Positions 1 to 4,490 of a DNA stretch of 6,205 nt are shown here, in pieces. Under the pieces are notes generated by a model. The model had not been told where the DNA came from and did no database searches. It saw only the letters and a list, made by a program, of their open reading frames with translations. Source of the stretch: Candidatus Njordarchaeota archaeon (lineage in GTDB: Archaea > Asgardarchaeota > Njordarchaeia > Njordarchaeales > Njordarchaeaceae); the NCBI GenBank assembly GCA_029856615.1, contig JAHKLF010000099.1, positions 1 through 6,205 of the forward strand, written 5' to 3'. The position numbers and the translations under genes are program-made. Position 1 is the first letter of the stretch. Each line of letters opens with the position of its first letter.

Positions 1-1
1 C

Positions 2-178
2 GTTATCAAGGAAATATACGGCATGATATCTAAATTAGCATATCCCGGAGCAATAATTCCTGGAATAAAATCTAAAGTCGATTATGTTAGATCTATCATG
101 TTATCAAGTGAAGAAATAATAATTCGCTTCCGTCATGAAATTGAACTTAAGAAAAAAATAGAAATGATTAGTAAGTAA
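2..178 (+). CDS. C-terminal fragment of an unrecognised protein
   Basis: An open frame enters from the left edge and runs 58 codons to TAA at 176-178; its start lies outside the window. The visible tail has a hydrophobic and glycine/proline-containing part (LAYPGAIIPGIKSK, about residues 12-25 of the fragment) followed by a charged stretch rich in Lys, Glu and Arg. No membrane segment or catalytic motif is seen. I do not recognise the family. Codon use (AT-ending codons, AAA/AAG Lys, AGA Arg) looks like the rest of the window, so it is probably real. Its stop lies 2 bases from the stop of the convergent small gene on the - strand, so the two are tail to tail. Confidence 0.6.
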   Translation, partial: VIKEIYGMISKLAYPGAIIPGIKSKVDYVRSIMLSSEEIIIRFRHEIELKKKIEMISK

Positions 179-180
179 GT

Positions 181-438
181 TTATTGTTTTCTAGGATTCT
201 GAGGATATAGAATATACCAACTACCATCCTCGATTACTCTGTAGCGTTTTTTGAGCTGCTTTATAATAAACTGTAAACCTCTAGTTCCATGAAGTAGCCT
301 CTGTAGGTAGCGCTTCCTTATGATATGATACGGCTTGCCTGACTTAAGCTCTTTTTCGGTCTCTTCAATGATTTGCTTAATAATCTTTGCTGCTTTGTCA
401 CTAATAAGCTCATATATATCTATCTCGGAGATTTCCAC
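181..438 (-). CDS. Small basic hypothetical protein, 85 aa, GTG start
   Basis: The frame encodes 85 residues. The start is the GTG at 438-436: it sits 6 bases after a perfect AGGAGG (450-445 on the - strand), whereas the ATG two bases upstream (440-438) is in another frame that stops after six codons. The N-terminal half (about residues 1-33) is predicted helical and mixed-charge. The middle (about 34-66) is very basic, with Lys/Arg-rich segments such as IIRKRYLQRLL. The end (about 67-79, YRVIEDGSWYILYP) looks like a beta hairpin. A helix bundle plus terminal hairpin is compatible with a small winged-helix or nucleic-acid-binding protein, but that is inference only and I do not recognise a family. 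It stands alone, convergent with the partial gene to its left and with a long non-coding region behind its start. Confidence 0.7.
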   Translation of the reverse strand: MEISEIDIYELISDKAAKIIKQIIEETEKELKSGKPYHIIRKRYLQRLLHGTRGLQFIIKQLKKRYRVIEDGSWYILYPQNPRKQ

Positions 439-444
439 ATAATT

Positions 445-450
445 CCTCCT
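445..450 (-). promoter_or_regulatory. Shine-Dalgarno of the 85-aa small gene
   Basis: AGGAGG on the - strand, six bases before GTG 438. It is the strongest ribosome-binding site in the window and decides in favour of the GTG start over the out-of-frame ATG at 440. Confidence 0.75.
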
Positions 451-553
451 ACTTAATTTTTTTGAAGAAAGATTTAGACTGCACGAAATCGAACGTATTG
501 TAGTAGATAGATTAACTCGGAATAAAAAGTTAACAGCTTTACTTTTTTAAATA

Positions 554-565
554 TTTTAAATATAA
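554..565 (+). promoter_or_regulatory. Candidate TATA box upstream of a 22-codon frame
   Basis: TTTTAAATATAA, an archaeal TATA-like element. Its centre (about 560) is 27-29 bases before the ATG at 589, the distance expected between a TATA box and the start of a leaderless archaeal transcript. The block is nearly symmetric, so it could equally drive transcription to the left toward the 85-aa gene, with a leader of roughly 90 bases. In an AT-rich intergenic region such a match can arise by chance. Confidence 0.35.
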
Positions 566-588
566 TCGCGCACTAAAAAGAAACTATT

Positions 589-657
589 ATGGAAACTGGT
601 ATGCATCCTAGAGATAAGAATATTCTTTTATCAAAAAGTCACTTAATCGAAAAATGA
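589..657 (+). CDS. Possible 22-aa leaderless microprotein
   Basis: ATG at 589-591, 22 sense codons, TGA at 655-657. The peptide is charged and ends in LLSKSHLIEK. No Shine-Dalgarno precedes it, but a TATA-like element sits at the right distance for a leaderless message (554-565). There is no homology I can name, and a frame this short is expected by chance. It is listed as a candidate only. The alternative is that the promoter makes a short non-coding RNA or serves the opposite strand. Confidence 0.15.
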   Translation: METGMHPRDKNILLSKSHLIEK

Positions 658-741
658 TGTTATTAGATATTAAATTCATTAAATTAAAGGCGTACTAAAA
701 TCAACAAATATTGAAATCCAATATGATCCTTGCGACAAAAA

Positions 742-751
742 CTTTAAAAAT
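742..751 (+). promoter_or_regulatory. TATA box of the tRNA-Phe gene
   Basis: CTTTAAAAAT preceded by an A-rich BRE-like stretch (ACAAAAA). The expected start of transcription, about 26 bases downstream of its centre, is near 774, leaving a 5' leader of about 30 bases before the mature tRNA end at 806 for RNase P to remove. Confidence 0.55.
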
Positions 752-838
752 AAGTTGCTAACTAATAATCAAGATTGATAGTCAGGAAAAACTAAACGAC
801 TAAATGGGCCCGTAGCGCAGCTTCAGGGAGCGCGCCCG

Positions 839-867
839 AGGCGCGAGGCTCATCTTGCGCCGGCGAA
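839..867 (+). other. tRNA intron 1, 29 nt, position 30/31 (non-canonical)
   Basis: The borders follow from restoring base pair 31-39 (G868-C892) and are confirmed by a strict bulge-helix-bulge. The 5' bulge is C837 G838|A839, the 4-bp central helix is CGCC (833-836) with GGCG (862-865), and the 3' bulge is A866 A867|G868. The inner helix is 8 bp: GGCGCGAG (840-847) with CTTGCGCC (854-861), including one G-U pair, closing on loop GCTCAT (848-853). The cut sites fall after the second base of each 3-nt bulge, as known for the archaeal tRNA splicing endonuclease. Introns outside 37/38 are typical of Thermoproteota with heteromeric endonucleases. The hairpin loop resembles a tRNA-Met anticodon loop and could mislead automatic anticodon calls. 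Confidence 0.85.
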
Positions 868-874
868 GCTGAAG

Positions 875-890
875 ACCTAAAGTGATAGAT
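875..890 (+). other. tRNA intron 2, 16 nt, position 37/38 (canonical)
   Basis: Removing 875-890 joins CTGAAG (32-37) to A891 (38) and CCGGG (39-43). Sequence alone allows 876-891 as well, because an A stands at both ends. I prefer 875-890 because it gives the canonical 37/38 site and the better motif: C869, U870 and G871 face G888, A887 and U886, with an A-A mismatch closing the helix. The 3' bulge would be A889 U890|A891 and the 5' bulge A873 G874|A875. The inner helix is barely present, so this is a relaxed, bulge-helix-loop type of site. At 16 nt it is near the small end for tRNA introns. Confidence 0.75.
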
Positions 891-963
891 ACCGGGAGGT
901 CGGCGGTTCGAGTCCGCCCGGGCCCACCATTCTCACCACTGGCATTCCTGTATAATTCGTTGA

Positions 964-997
964 CGTGTCTTATCTTAGGACACGATCTTTATTTTTC
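964..997 (+). terminator. Hairpin plus T-run behind the tRNA
   Basis: CGTGTC (964-969) pairs with GACACG (979-984). Two further pairs (T970-G978, T971-A977) close a 5-base loop, and T-rich TTTATTTTTC follows (988-997). It looks like an intrinsic terminator about 35 bases after the tRNA 3' end. Archaeal RNA polymerase mainly needs the T-run, so the hairpin may be a 3' end stabiliser or incidental. Confidence 0.55.
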
Positions 998-1080
998 TCC
1001 ACTTAACTTTAGATAAGAGATATCAGTAACTCCCGATTAAATTACGCTATCTTGAAATTATTATGATCATTATAGAGTAG

Positions 1081-1088
1081 TATAAATA
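1081..1088 (+). promoter_or_regulatory. TATA box of the main operon
   Basis: TATAAATA, the best TATA match before the operon. Transcription would start near 1110, leaving a leader of about 95 bases. A second weaker element, TTTTAAGTA at 1141-1149, would give a start near 1171 and a 33-base leader. An 8-base palindrome ATGATCAT lies just upstream (1063-1070) and might bind a regulator, but that is a guess. Confidence 0.5.
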
Positions 1089-1191
1089 TGGAGGGGATAT
1101 AGCTACTTCATAAACGACAATATCTCACAGATAAGGAATGTTTTAAGTACTTTTCTTACATCCTTAGCTTATGTGGTTAATGAATCCTAAA

Positions 1192-1197
1192 GAGGAG
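1192..1197 (+). promoter_or_regulatory. Shine-Dalgarno of the operon's first gene
   Basis: GAGGAG, six bases before ATG 1204. It fixes the start of the cyclophilin-like gene and shows that the operon's first message has a leader rather than being leaderless. Confidence 0.7.
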
Positions 1198-1203
1198 TTA
1201 TAA

Positions 1204-1659
1204 ATGTGCGCATTAGGCGGCGGTATCGAAGAACGTAGTCATCTCTGGCGTAGAGTTATATTTCGGTTTGACAATAAGATAATAGTTAGAGGTAGCATTA
1301 GAGATGCTCCGGGAGGAGGAAGAGCTATTAGCGGTTCACTACCAATTATGAGCGAAGCAATTGTGCTAGATAACGTAGAAATATTCATTAGGTTAGATCC
1401 TACGCTTATGACAAGAATTTCAAGAAGATTTCATACCGCTGAACCAGGGGATATAATTTACCGGCCTCAAATTCCAGCTCTTAGTATTTTTGCTGATTAT
1501 GCTGATATTTATGAACCAGTTGAAAGAATTGGTATGATTGATCGACTTGATTTACCCAAAATAGAGGAATTATCCTCCAATGCAAAGTCGATTCTATTCG
1601 TATCGATTGAAAAAGCTGAGAGCGTTGAGTATGAGGAGGAAACTGAGGAAAGTAGGTAA
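1204..1659 (+). CDS. DUF369-type cyclophilin-like fold protein
   Basis: A 151-aa protein. It resembles the small cyclophilin-like (TM1367/DUF369) family: an early A-P-x(3)-R-A-I-x(2)-S-L-P-I segment (residues 35-48) corresponds to the family's 'AP.T..AIL..LPI' pattern, PGDIIYRPQIPALSIF (81-96) to 'GD..YWP.G.AL.IFFG', and PVERIGMI (105-112) to 'P.NVIGKI'. The family is structurally related to cyclophilins but has no demonstrated prolyl isomerase activity that I know of, so its function is open. The N-terminal 15 residues and the acidic tail (EYEEETEESR) are outside the core. ATG 1204 is supported by GAGGAG six bases upstream. It is the promoter-proximal gene and its end overlaps gar1 by 29 bases. 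The assignment is by remembered motif pattern, not a search. Confidence 0.6.
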   Translation: MCALGGGIEERSHLWRRVIFRFDNKIIVRGSIRDAPGGGRAISGSLPIMSEAIVLDNVEIFIRLDPTLMTRISRRFHTAEPGDIIYRPQIPALSIFADYADIYEPVERIGMIDRLDLPKIEELSSNAKSILFVSIEKAESVEYEEETEESR

Positions 1660-1933
1660 AATATTACACGTATCTAAGATGGCTCCGAATATATTAATTG
1701 CAAAAGTATCAGAATATCTCCATCCTGGGCTTGTAATATACAATGATAAACTTGAGCAAATAGGAGTCGTTATAGAGACATTTGGTCCGGTTGCATCGCC
1801 CTTCGCGAGAATAAAAATGAGTAATACGAAAGCAGAAATCAAATCTGATACTCCAATATTCATCATTACTGGCGAAAAGACTAAAGTTTTCTGGAGAAAA
1901 ATGCCAGGATACAAAAGAAGAAAAAGGAGATAA
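1631..1933 (+). CDS. gar1: H/ACA ribonucleoprotein subunit Gar1
   Basis: A 100-aa Gar1-like protein, a subunit of the H/ACA guide RNP (with Cbf5, Nop10, L7Ae) that makes pseudouridine in rRNA; Gar1 contacts Cbf5 and helps substrate turnover. The beta-barrel core shows the expected pattern: VGKILHVS (8-15), a middle strand, YNDKLEQIGVV (37-47), the hallmark FGPVASPF (51-58) and IKM (61-63). The tail KMPGYKRRKRR is strongly basic, fitting RNA contact. I chose ATG 1631 because the family starts just before the first strand. An upstream ATG (1580) would add 17 residues and deepen the overlap with the preceding gene from 29 to 80 bases. The Shine-Dalgarno is weak, so translation is probably coupled to the upstream gene. 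Two bases separate its stop from the Brix gene. Confidence 0.85.
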   Translation: MRRKLRKVGKILHVSKMAPNILIAKVSEYLHPGLVIYNDKLEQIGVVIETFGPVASPFARIKMSNTKAEIKSDTPIFIITGEKTKVFWRKMPGYKRRKRR

Positions 1934-1935
1934 AA

Positions 1936-2535
1936 ATGTCTAATGACTTTTCTCCAGTTTATAGACCAAAAATTGTGATCACAACATCAAGACGAAAAAG
2001 CCCATTAACGAACACATTCATAAAAGCTCTTTCGAGCGTCCTTGGTGCATTCATAATAAGACGAGGCACAAGTAATTTAGATGAAATCGCACTTAATGCA
2101 AAAGAAGCTGAATGTGGTGGAATAATCATCGTCTACACACGAATGGGGAATCCTTCCGTTCTCACTTTTTTAAAAATCACTGAAAATGGGTATTACAAGT
2201 TATTTGGGAGAATGTTCCTATTAGGCGTTCATATAAATCGCACCTTCCGTGGTCATTATGAGTATATAAGATTACTAAAAAAATGCTCATCTAAAGCTTG
2301 TGAGAAAACATATGACTTCTTACGTAACTTTTTCTCAGGCTGGGAAATAGAAGATGTGCCAGAAAATTACAAACTCTCCAATATACTGGTAAAAGAGCTC
2401 GAAGAGTATCGAGAAAGTTGGCTAAGAAAGTTCGCTGATAATCCCAAATTTTCACCTTCAACAATCGAGATTCTCGACCACAAGAGCAATATACTTATTC
2501 GCTTAAGGGTGCATCATGTATGGATATCCGAGTAA
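1936..2535 (+). CDS. Brix domain ribosome biogenesis protein (Imp4-like)
   Basis: A 199-aa protein with the archaeal single Brix domain. The signature IVITTSRRKSP (13-23) followed by TNTFIKAL matches the Imp4/Brix opening, then RRGTSNLDEI (42-51) and IIIVYTRMGNPSVLTFL (63-79) correspond to the conserved central strands. Eukaryotic relatives (Imp4, Rpf1, Brx1, Ssf1) act in pre-rRNA processing and ribosomal subunit assembly; the archaeal protein is thought to do a similar job by binding rRNA. The length is normal for archaeal members. GGAG at 1926-1929 sits six bases before ATG 1936. The 3' end overlaps the pcc1 start by 16 bases, so the two are translationally linked. The C-terminal third (about 120-199) is not recognisable as anything beyond the domain's second half. 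Confidence 0.88.
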   Translation: MSNDFSPVYRPKIVITTSRRKSPLTNTFIKALSSVLGAFIIRRGTSNLDEIALNAKEAECGGIIIVYTRMGNPSVLTFLKITENGYYKLFGRMFLLGVHINRTFRGHYEYIRLLKKCSSKACEKTYDFLRNFFSGWEIEDVPENYKLSNILVKELEEYRESWLRKFADNPKFSPSTIEILDHKSNILIRLRVHHVWISE

Positions 2536-2786
2536 CTTTGGAAATCCAAATTAATAAAAATGTTTTAGAACCAATATACAACGCTCTTAAACCAGAAACA
2601 AAAGCTCCTCCAACCGAGAGGTCACGGAGTCAAATTATGATCAAGGATTCAATGGTAATAATTGAAATAGTTGCAAATGATTTAACATCAACTAGAGCTG
2701 CAGTTAATTCATATTTAAGATGGCTTGCTGGAATATTGAACTGTTTAGAGGTGACGATAAAATGGGGAGTGAAGAAGAAAAAGTAA
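2520..2786 (+). CDS. pcc1: KEOPS complex subunit Pcc1
   Basis: An 88-aa Pcc1/CTAG-family protein. Pcc1 forms the dimer on which the KEOPS complex (Kae1, Bud32, Cgi121) assembles; KEOPS transfers threonylcarbamoyl to A37 of ANN-decoding tRNAs. Visible family features are the N-terminal strand (3-11), the turn with ALKPETKAPPTERSRSQI (22-39), the strand MVIIEIVAND (45-54), and the characteristic last helix DLTSTRAAVNSYLRWL (54-69), equivalent to the 'R.A.NS.LR.I' motif. The length is typical. The start ATG 2520 has GGGTG upstream (2507-2511) and lies inside the Brix gene's last codons. The end overlaps prefoldin beta by 25 bases. Pcc1 next to prefoldin beta is a common archaeal arrangement. No other KEOPS gene is in the window. 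Confidence 0.88.
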   Translation: MDIRVTLEIQINKNVLEPIYNALKPETKAPPTERSRSQIMIKDSMVIIEIVANDLTSTRAAVNSYLRWLAGILNCLEVTIKWGVKKKK

Positions 2787-3127
2787 AAAACTTGCAACGA
2801 GCTCAGTTATTATCCCAGCAATTAAGAGCATTAGAGGATCAGCTTCAGATTCTCGAACGCAGAAGACAAGAAATCTCCATTGCCTTAGAGGAATTAAAGA
2901 AAGCAGAGGAGAGAGGAGAAAATGAAGTATACCAATTTTTAGGCGCCAACATATTAATTAAGAAAGACATCAACTCGGTTAAAACAGAGTTAGAGGAAGA
3001 GATCACGATGCTAGATAGCAGAATTAACATGCTTAAAAAACAGATTGACGTCGGCAGAAAAGAATTAGAAAGATTATTACAACAATTAGGGTATGTAACA
3101 GAGAGAGTAAAAGGATCAGGTGGCTGA
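2762..3127 (+). CDS. pfdB: Prefoldin beta subunit
   Basis: A 121-aa protein. Prefoldin is an alpha2-beta4 jellyfish-shaped chaperone that holds unfolded proteins in its coiled-coil tentacles and hands them to the thermosome. The N-terminal coiled coil (about 1-52), the beta-hairpin region VYQFLGANILIKKD (56-69, the family's most conserved part) and the second coiled coil (about 70-112) are all visible, and the length is normal. I use ATG 2762, not the ATG at 2720: the shorter form starts at the family position and has GAGGTGA (2748-2754) seven bases upstream, while the 14 extra residues would be out of character. It overlaps pcc1 by 25 bases and its TGA is directly followed by the next ATG. 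The partner alpha subunit is not in the window. Confidence 0.92.
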   Translation: MGSEEEKVKNLQRAQLLSQQLRALEDQLQILERRRQEISIALEELKKAEERGENEVYQFLGANILIKKDINSVKTELEEEITMLDSRINMLKKQIDVGRKELERLLQQLGYVTERVKGSGG

Positions 3128-3466
3128 ATGTCTGAATACATTTTTGAAAAAAGATTTAGAATACCAAATAAGTTTCCTCCAGATATAGAAAAACTCTCTC
3201 AGATTTTAGAGGAGACAGAGGAAGAAACCCTTCAGTTCATATTTGAGGACTTAAAAGCAAAACTAATGGCTCCTCCAATAGAAGCTGAAGTCTTCCTTGA
3301 AGATTCGGGAAACATCAGAGTTGTCTTGGTATTAAATTTGATAGTTAGTCCTCTCTCTCCCCTTGTCTCAGCAGTTGACCAAATAGCAATTAAAATTTCC
3401 AATTTCTTCTTTAATACGTTTCAAAGAAAATTGAAAGGTTTTTATAATGAACAAAAATTTAAGTGA
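3128..3466 (+). CDS. DUF3194 family protein
   Basis: A 112-aa protein of the archaeal DUF3194 type, commonly found right after prefoldin beta. It has an acidic helical N-terminal half (ILEETEEETLQFIFEDLK, about 26-43), then two strands with the family's alternating hydrophobic pattern (EAEVFLEDSGNIRVVLVLNL, about 53-72), the SPLSPLV turn (74-80), and a C-terminal helix ending in Lys-rich residues. No enzymatic residues are evident and its function is unknown. The steady link with prefoldin beta and the head-to-tail contact here (start abutting the pfdB stop, no spacer) suggest coupled translation and perhaps a role near the chaperone or ribosome, but that is inference. The last 20 bases overlap the DHH gene. 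Confidence 0.72.
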   Translation: MSEYIFEKRFRIPNKFPPDIEKLSQILEETEEETLQFIFEDLKAKLMAPPIEAEVFLEDSGNIRVVLVLNLIVSPLSPLVSAVDQIAIKISNFFFNTFQRKLKGFYNEQKFK

Positions 3467-4463
3467 AATTCGCTATTTTTTAAAAAGACTATTAGAGGAA
3501 AAGGAACGACCATTCATTATAGTACCCCACGAACAACCAGATATGGATGCTTATGCATCATCATTAGCGTTACGCGAACTTTTAAGATCGCTAGAAATTA
3601 ATGCTTACGTATATCTAACTAAATTACCCCCTGAACTTTTATCATTCATCACACATGGGGAATTTCCTGATCTACAGGGTGATATTAAGCAAATTGGCCA
3701 AATAATTAGACAGTCATTACCTTACAATGTCGTACTCATTGATTTTTCGGATATTAAACGAATTCTCTCAGAAGAACTTAAGAATATAATTGTTAATGCG
3801 CAAAAGGTCTATGTAATAGATCATCATAGAGGATTCAGACCTCATAATTTGAATGCCGCCTTAATTTTGGAATATCCCTCGACTAGTGAAATAATTACCG
3901 ATATGATCATCGAAGCTAATCTTGCGCACTTATTTGATAATACATTAATTACAAACGCATTAATAGCTGGAATACTTTATGATACAAATTTCTTCTATCA
4001 CGCAATTCCTCATACATTCGAAGCAATGAGAATCCTATCTAAAAAGGGCGATTACAAGAAAGTGTGGAGAATCTTAAGAATTCCCGAGAAAAGTCTACCC
4101 GAAAAAATAGCACGAATAAAAGGAGCTCAAAGAGCTGAAATTATACGCATTGATGATATAGTTGTATTAGTTACTGAAATAGGCTCTTATGAATCATCCG
4201 TTGCATCTGCTTTAATTTCCCTTGGAGCAGATCTCACAATAGTTGTATCAGAGAAAAAAACTTATTACAGAGTGAGTGGACGAAGTCGCTTAGATATTGA
4301 TCTTGGGGAAATTTTCTCAACAATAGCTAGGCAGCTTGGTGGTAGTGGAGGAGGACATAAAGGAGCTGCAGCTCTGATTGTGAGTACTGAAAAAATTAGC
4401 AAGGATAAGCTTATCTCGATTCTTCTGACGTCTATCATTGAAAAATTAAAAAAGAGAACTTAA
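3447..4463 (+). CDS. DHH/DHHA1 family phosphoesterase (NrnA/RecJ-like)
   Basis: A 338-aa protein with the complete DHH metal site. Motif I is HEQPDMDAYASS (28-39; H28, D32 and D34 are metal ligands), motif II is LIDFSD (97-102; D99), motif III is the name-giving DHH (125-127), and motif IV is GILYDT (175-180; D179). The C-terminal DHHA1 substrate domain carries the glycine-rich GGSGGGHKGAA (298-308; H304). Two-domain proteins of this size include NrnA (degrades nanoRNA and pAp) and archaeal RecJ-like 5'-3' exonucleases; the substrate cannot be decided from sequence. It probably acts with Mn2+ in the cytoplasm. It is the last gene of the operon, overlapping DUF3194 by 20 bases, with AAAGG (3434-3438) before the start. 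Its place among RNA-processing genes favours a short-RNA or nucleotide substrate (inference). Confidence 0.85.
   Translation: MNKNLSEIRYFLKRLLEEKERPFIIVPHEQPDMDAYASSLALRELLRSLEINAYVYLTKLPPELLSFITHGEFPDLQGDIKQIGQIIRQSLPYNVVLIDFSDIKRILSEELKNIIVNAQKVYVIDHHRGFRPHNLNAALILEYPSTSEIITDMIIEANLAHLFDNTLITNALIAGILYDTNFFYHAIPHTFEAMRILSKKGDYKKVWRILRIPEKSLPEKIARIKGAQRAEIIRIDDIVVLVTEIGSYESSVASALISLGADLTIVVSEKKTYYRVSGRSRLDIDLGEIFSTIARQLGGSGGGHKGAAALIVSTEKISKDKLISILLTSIIEKLKKRT
4441..4456 (-). terminator. T-rich stretch ending the aminotransferase transcript
   Basis: Read on the - strand this is CTCTTTTTTAATTTTT, 35-50 bases beyond the aminotransferase stop and inside the 3' end of the convergent DHH gene. 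Archaeal polymerases stop at such T-runs without a hairpin. The convergent gap itself (4464-4490) has no T-run or hairpin. Confidence 0.3.
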
Positions 4464-4490
4464 GTAATTAATCTGATGATTCAAGATATT

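Larger units (their letters stand above)
441..805. other. Intergenic region between small gene and tRNA
   Basis: About 365 bases without an ordinary gene, very AT-rich. It holds the Shine-Dalgarno of the small - strand gene, an AT-rich TATA-like block around 546-566 that could serve either strand, a possible 22-codon leaderless frame (589-657), and the TATA box of the tRNA gene (742-751). I looked for C/D box sRNA signals: there is a C-box-like ATGATGT at 653-659, but no D box (CTGA) follows it, so no sRNA is called. Confidence 0.5.
806..929 (+). tRNA. tRNA-Phe(GAA) with two introns and encoded CCA
   Basis: The acceptor stem is GGGCCCG (806-812) with CGGGCCC (919-925), discriminator A926 and genomic CCA 927-929. 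The D stem is GCGC/GCGC (815-818, 830-833). The T arm is GGCGG-TTCGAGT-CCGCC (902-918) and the variable loop is AGGTC (897-901). The anticodon arm is whole only after removing 839-867 and 875-890: CCCG (835-838) + GCTGAAG (868-874) + A891 + CCGGG (892-896), which gives a perfect stem CCCGG/CCGGG around loop CTGAAGA with U33, anticodon GAA and G37, as in archaeal tRNA-Phe. The mature RNA is 76 nt plus CCA. G37 is the usual site of m1G/wyosine-type modification in archaeal tRNA-Phe. The D loop (819-829) is unusual, with five bases between G15 and the G18G19 pair. Splicing would use the archaeal splicing endonuclease and RtcB-type ligase, neither of which is in the window. Confidence 0.9.

Noticed and set aside
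653..720. C/D box sRNA
   Set aside because: A C-box-like ATGATGT is present at 653-659, but no D or D' box (CTGA) follows within the usual distance.
806..929. Reading the tRNA as tRNA-Met(CAT) with the loop at 849-855
   Set aside because: It would put C at position 37 and leave the anticodon stem unclosed without a 9-nt intron that lacks a bulge-helix-bulge. The Phe solution closes the stem perfectly and has a strict splice motif.
1580..1630. Longer Gar1 with 17 extra N-terminal residues
   Set aside because: The extension overlaps the previous gene by 80 bases and precedes the position where the family starts.
1594..1914. 106-codon open frame on the - strand opposite gar1
   Set aside because: It lies entirely antisense to a well-supported Gar1 gene, has no ribosome-binding site and gives a low-complexity hydrophobic translation typical of a shadow frame.
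2720..2761. Longer prefoldin beta starting at ATG 2720
   Set aside because: ATG 2762 has a good GAGGTGA at proper spacing and matches the family start; the extension only re-reads pcc1 sequence.
2845..3141. 98-codon open frame on the - strand opposite prefoldin beta
   Set aside because: It is antisense to the coiled-coil gene; the Ser/Leu-rich translation is the expected shadow of Glu/Lys-rich codons.
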